Assembly: GCA_003142635.1 (NCBI GenBank)
Contig: PLMX01000207.1
Coordinates: 1 to 34,029 of the forward strand
Source of the DNA: Syntrophaceae bacterium
GTDB lineage: Bacteria > Desulfobacterota > Syntrophia > Syntrophales > UBA2185
Length of the DNA stretch: 34,029 nucleotides
Reading direction: 5' to 3'
The notes below the pieces were generated by a model that was given only the letters and a program-made list of their open reading frames with translations, had not been told where the DNA came from and searched no databases. Shown here piece by piece: positions 32,407-34,029 of this stretch. The translations under genes and the position numbers were made by a program. Each line of letters begins with the position of its first letter. The stretch's first letter is position 1.

Positions 32407-34029
32407 TCAGTTGCGCAACGGCTTGCCCGTATTCAGCAAATGCATGATCCTGTCCTGGGTCTTCTGCTCGCCGCAGAGGCTCAAGAACGCCTCTCTCTCC
32501 AGGTTCAGGATCTCCTGTTCCGTGACCAGCGTACCTTCCGGACAGTCACCGCCGGAGAGTATGTAGGCAAGTTTTCCGGCAATGTGAACGTCATAGTCTG
32601 ATATGAAATTCCCCTGCCTCATGTTGTACAGAAGGGCACTGCACATACCCCGCAGATTCTCCCCCATGACGGGAATAAGCGCAGGCTTGGATTTCGTATA
32701 AAATTTTGCGAGACCGAGGACCACCTGTTTCGCGTCCCAGATCTGCTGATCCCTGTTCATGCTGATGTTATCTGTCTTCCTGACGTACCCCAGTTCCATG
32801 GCTTCGGCGGCGCTCGTCGCGACCTTTGCCATGGCTATATTTTCGAATGCCTTGGAATAGAAGTGCTGAAGGTTCAAGCCCGCTTCAATGGCGCCGTCGG
32901 GAATTCCTTCGGTGACTCTCACCATCAATTCTTTGCAGCCGCCCCCCGCGGGTATCACACCGACGCCGACTTCCACAAGTCCTATGTATGTTTCTCCACA
33001 GGGCTGGCATTTCGCGGCGTGCATGGCGATCTCGCATCCTCCGCCGAGGGCCATGCCTGCAGGGGCCGTGACGACCGGCTTGGCGAGATACTTCATTCTC
33101 ATATTGGCATTCTGGAAGTCCTCCACCATCTTCTCCAGAACGTCCCAGTCGCCTTTCTGGGCGCCCACAAGAACCATGAATACATTTGCGCCGACAGAGA
33201 AGTTCACGGCGTGGTTGCCCACAACCATCCCTGCAAAATCCTTTTCCACGATGTCGCAGCCATCCATCATCATCTCGACGATGTACTGATCCACGGAGTT
33301 CATCTTCGTATGGAACTCAAGGCAGATAACCCCGTCGCCTATGTCAATTAAGCTTGCGCCAGGATTCTGCTTCACAATCTTCTTTCTCTCCTTGAGGGCG
33401 GGGAGAATTATGATCGTAGGGTTCTCCTTAAGTTTCACATAACTCTTCGTTTCGAAATCATAGTAATAAAGCTCATCATTCTTCTTTGTGTAGAATGACT
33501 CAAAGCCGGCATCGAGCATTTGGTCGATCTTCTTGGGGACCTGCTTGCCCAGTTTCTTCATCACGTCAACCGCGGCCCGGACGCCCACTGCATCCCAGGT
33601 CTCGAACGGGCCGAGCTGGTGGTTGTAGCCCCATTTCATGGCGTTGTCTATGGCCACGATGCTCTCACAAATCTCCGGCACGCGGTTGGCGGCGTAAATG
33701 AAATTGTTGCAGAGGTATTCGCGGGCGAGTTCCGCCGCCTTGTCCGTCCCGTTAAATACGGTCCTGATCATCTTGGGAACGTCATCTTCCATCTTCTTCG
33801 CCTGCGAAATAGAATCGAACTTCGGTCTGGTCGCCGGCATGTACTCCATGGTGGTATAGTCGAGAACCAGTTTTTCCTTCTTGCCCTTGCCGCCCGGCGC
33901 CCGTTTGTAGAACCCCTGCTTTGTCTTGTTCCCGAGCCATTTGCGTTCCATCATCGCGTTCATGACGTCCGAAGGAATGAACATATCCCGCATCTCGTCG
34001 TCGGGGACCGCTTCATAGAGGTTCTTCAT
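32407..34029 (-). CDS. FadN-type 3-hydroxyacyl-CoA dehydrogenase/enoyl-CoA hydratase (5' end outside window)
   Basis: C-terminal 540 residues of a bifunctional beta-oxidation protein; the frame is open to the window edge, and the ATG there is probably internal. Residues 1-190 are the C-terminal lobe of a 3-hydroxyacyl-CoA dehydrogenase (WLGNKTKQGFYKR; then LGPFETWDAVGV). From about 205 a crotonase-fold hydratase follows, with KPVVTAPAGMALGGGCEIAM and GLVEVGVGVIPAGGG, both catalytic Glu present. Dehydrogenase-first order is that of FadN (about 790 residues), not of FadB/FadJ; the NAD-binding domain, some 250 residues, lies beyond 34029. With the thiolase downstream it forms a core fatty-acid or acyl-CoA oxidation operon. 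Confidence 0.92.
   Translation of the reverse strand: MKNLYEAVPDDEMRDMFIPSDVMNAMMERKWLGNKTKQGFYKRAPGGKGKKEKLVLDYTTMEYMPATRPKFDSISQAKKMEDDVPKMIRTVFNGTDKAAELAREYLCNNFIYAANRVPEICESIVAIDNAMKWGYNHQLGPFETWDAVGVRAAVDVMKKLGKQVPKKIDQMLDAGFESFYTKKNDELYYYDFETKSYVKLKENPTIIILPALKERKKIVKQNPGASLIDIGDGVICLEFHTKMNSVDQYIVEMMMDGCDIVEKDFAGMVVGNHAVNFSVGANVFMVLVGAQKGDWDVLEKMVEDFQNANMRMKYLAKPVVTAPAGMALGGGCEIAMHAAKCQPCGETYIGLVEVGVGVIPAGGGCKELMVRVTEGIPDGAIEAGLNLQHFYSKAFENIAMAKVATSAAEAMELGYVRKTDNISMNRDQQIWDAKQVVLGLAKFYTKSKPALIPVMGENLRGMCSALLYNMRQGNFISDYDVHIAGKLAYILSGGDCPEGTLVTEQEILNLEREAFLSLCGEQKTQDRIMHLLNTGKPLRN

Overview
The window reads as the chromosome of an anaerobic, probably syntrophic or respiring, bacterium of the Deltaproteobacteria/Desulfobacterota type. 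This is an inference from gene content: a CoA-ester catabolic block with a glutaconyl-CoA-decarboxylase-type carboxyltransferase, EtfB, FadN-type beta-oxidation enzymes, a monocluster ferredoxin, an AmmeMemoRadiSam cluster and an IS3-family remnant. No rRNA, tRNA or CRISPR array was seen.

Layout. 1-4.3 kb: rmuC (-), polX with a PHP domain (+) and a short-chain dehydrogenase (-). 4.4-9.4 kb: a compact three-gene operon of a Tat-signalled AmmeMemoRadiSam radical SAM enzyme, a lipoprotein-like AmrB-AmrA (Memo-AMMECR1) fusion, and a 14-helix-like membrane protein with an embedded spermidine-synthase fold. All three proteins look directed to or across the membrane, which makes this the most unusual system in the window. 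9.4-11.6 kb: a ThDP-dependent enzyme behind a perfect consensus sigma-70 promoter, then a secreted DUF4124-glutaredoxin gene interrupted by TAA inside its CPxC active site.

11.9-23.4 kb: a catabolic block around a GntR/FCD regulator. Leftward from the regulator run enoyl-CoA hydratase, an alpha-methylacyl-CoA-racemase-like CaiB protein, MaoC hydratase, a DUF2889 protein, an acetate-type CoA-transferase, a sodium:solute symporter, an acyl-CoA dehydrogenase and the debris of a second acyl-CoA dehydrogenase. Rightward are a GcdA-like carboxyltransferase, a 36-residue ORF and etfB. The block suggests import of a carboxylate or dicarboxylate, CoA activation, dehydrogenation and decarboxylation. 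Acyl-CoA dehydrogenase residues favour a non-decarboxylating glutaryl-CoA-type enzyme paired with the separate decarboxylase. The block is bordered by gene debris: the acyl-CoA dehydrogenase remnant on the left, and on the right an IS3-family end whose first three bases are the stop codon of etfB, with etfA absent.

23.7-34 kb: an AmpG-like permease and a class-I amidotransferase hydrolase (-); back-to-back near-consensus promoters; ferredoxin and class II aldolase (+); a signalling trio (small domain protein, HDOD, GGDEF); queD-queE-queC for 7-deazaguanine synthesis; a strong bidirectional terminator; then a thiolase and a FadN-type 3-hydroxyacyl-CoA dehydrogenase/enoyl-CoA hydratase (-) that runs off the window end.
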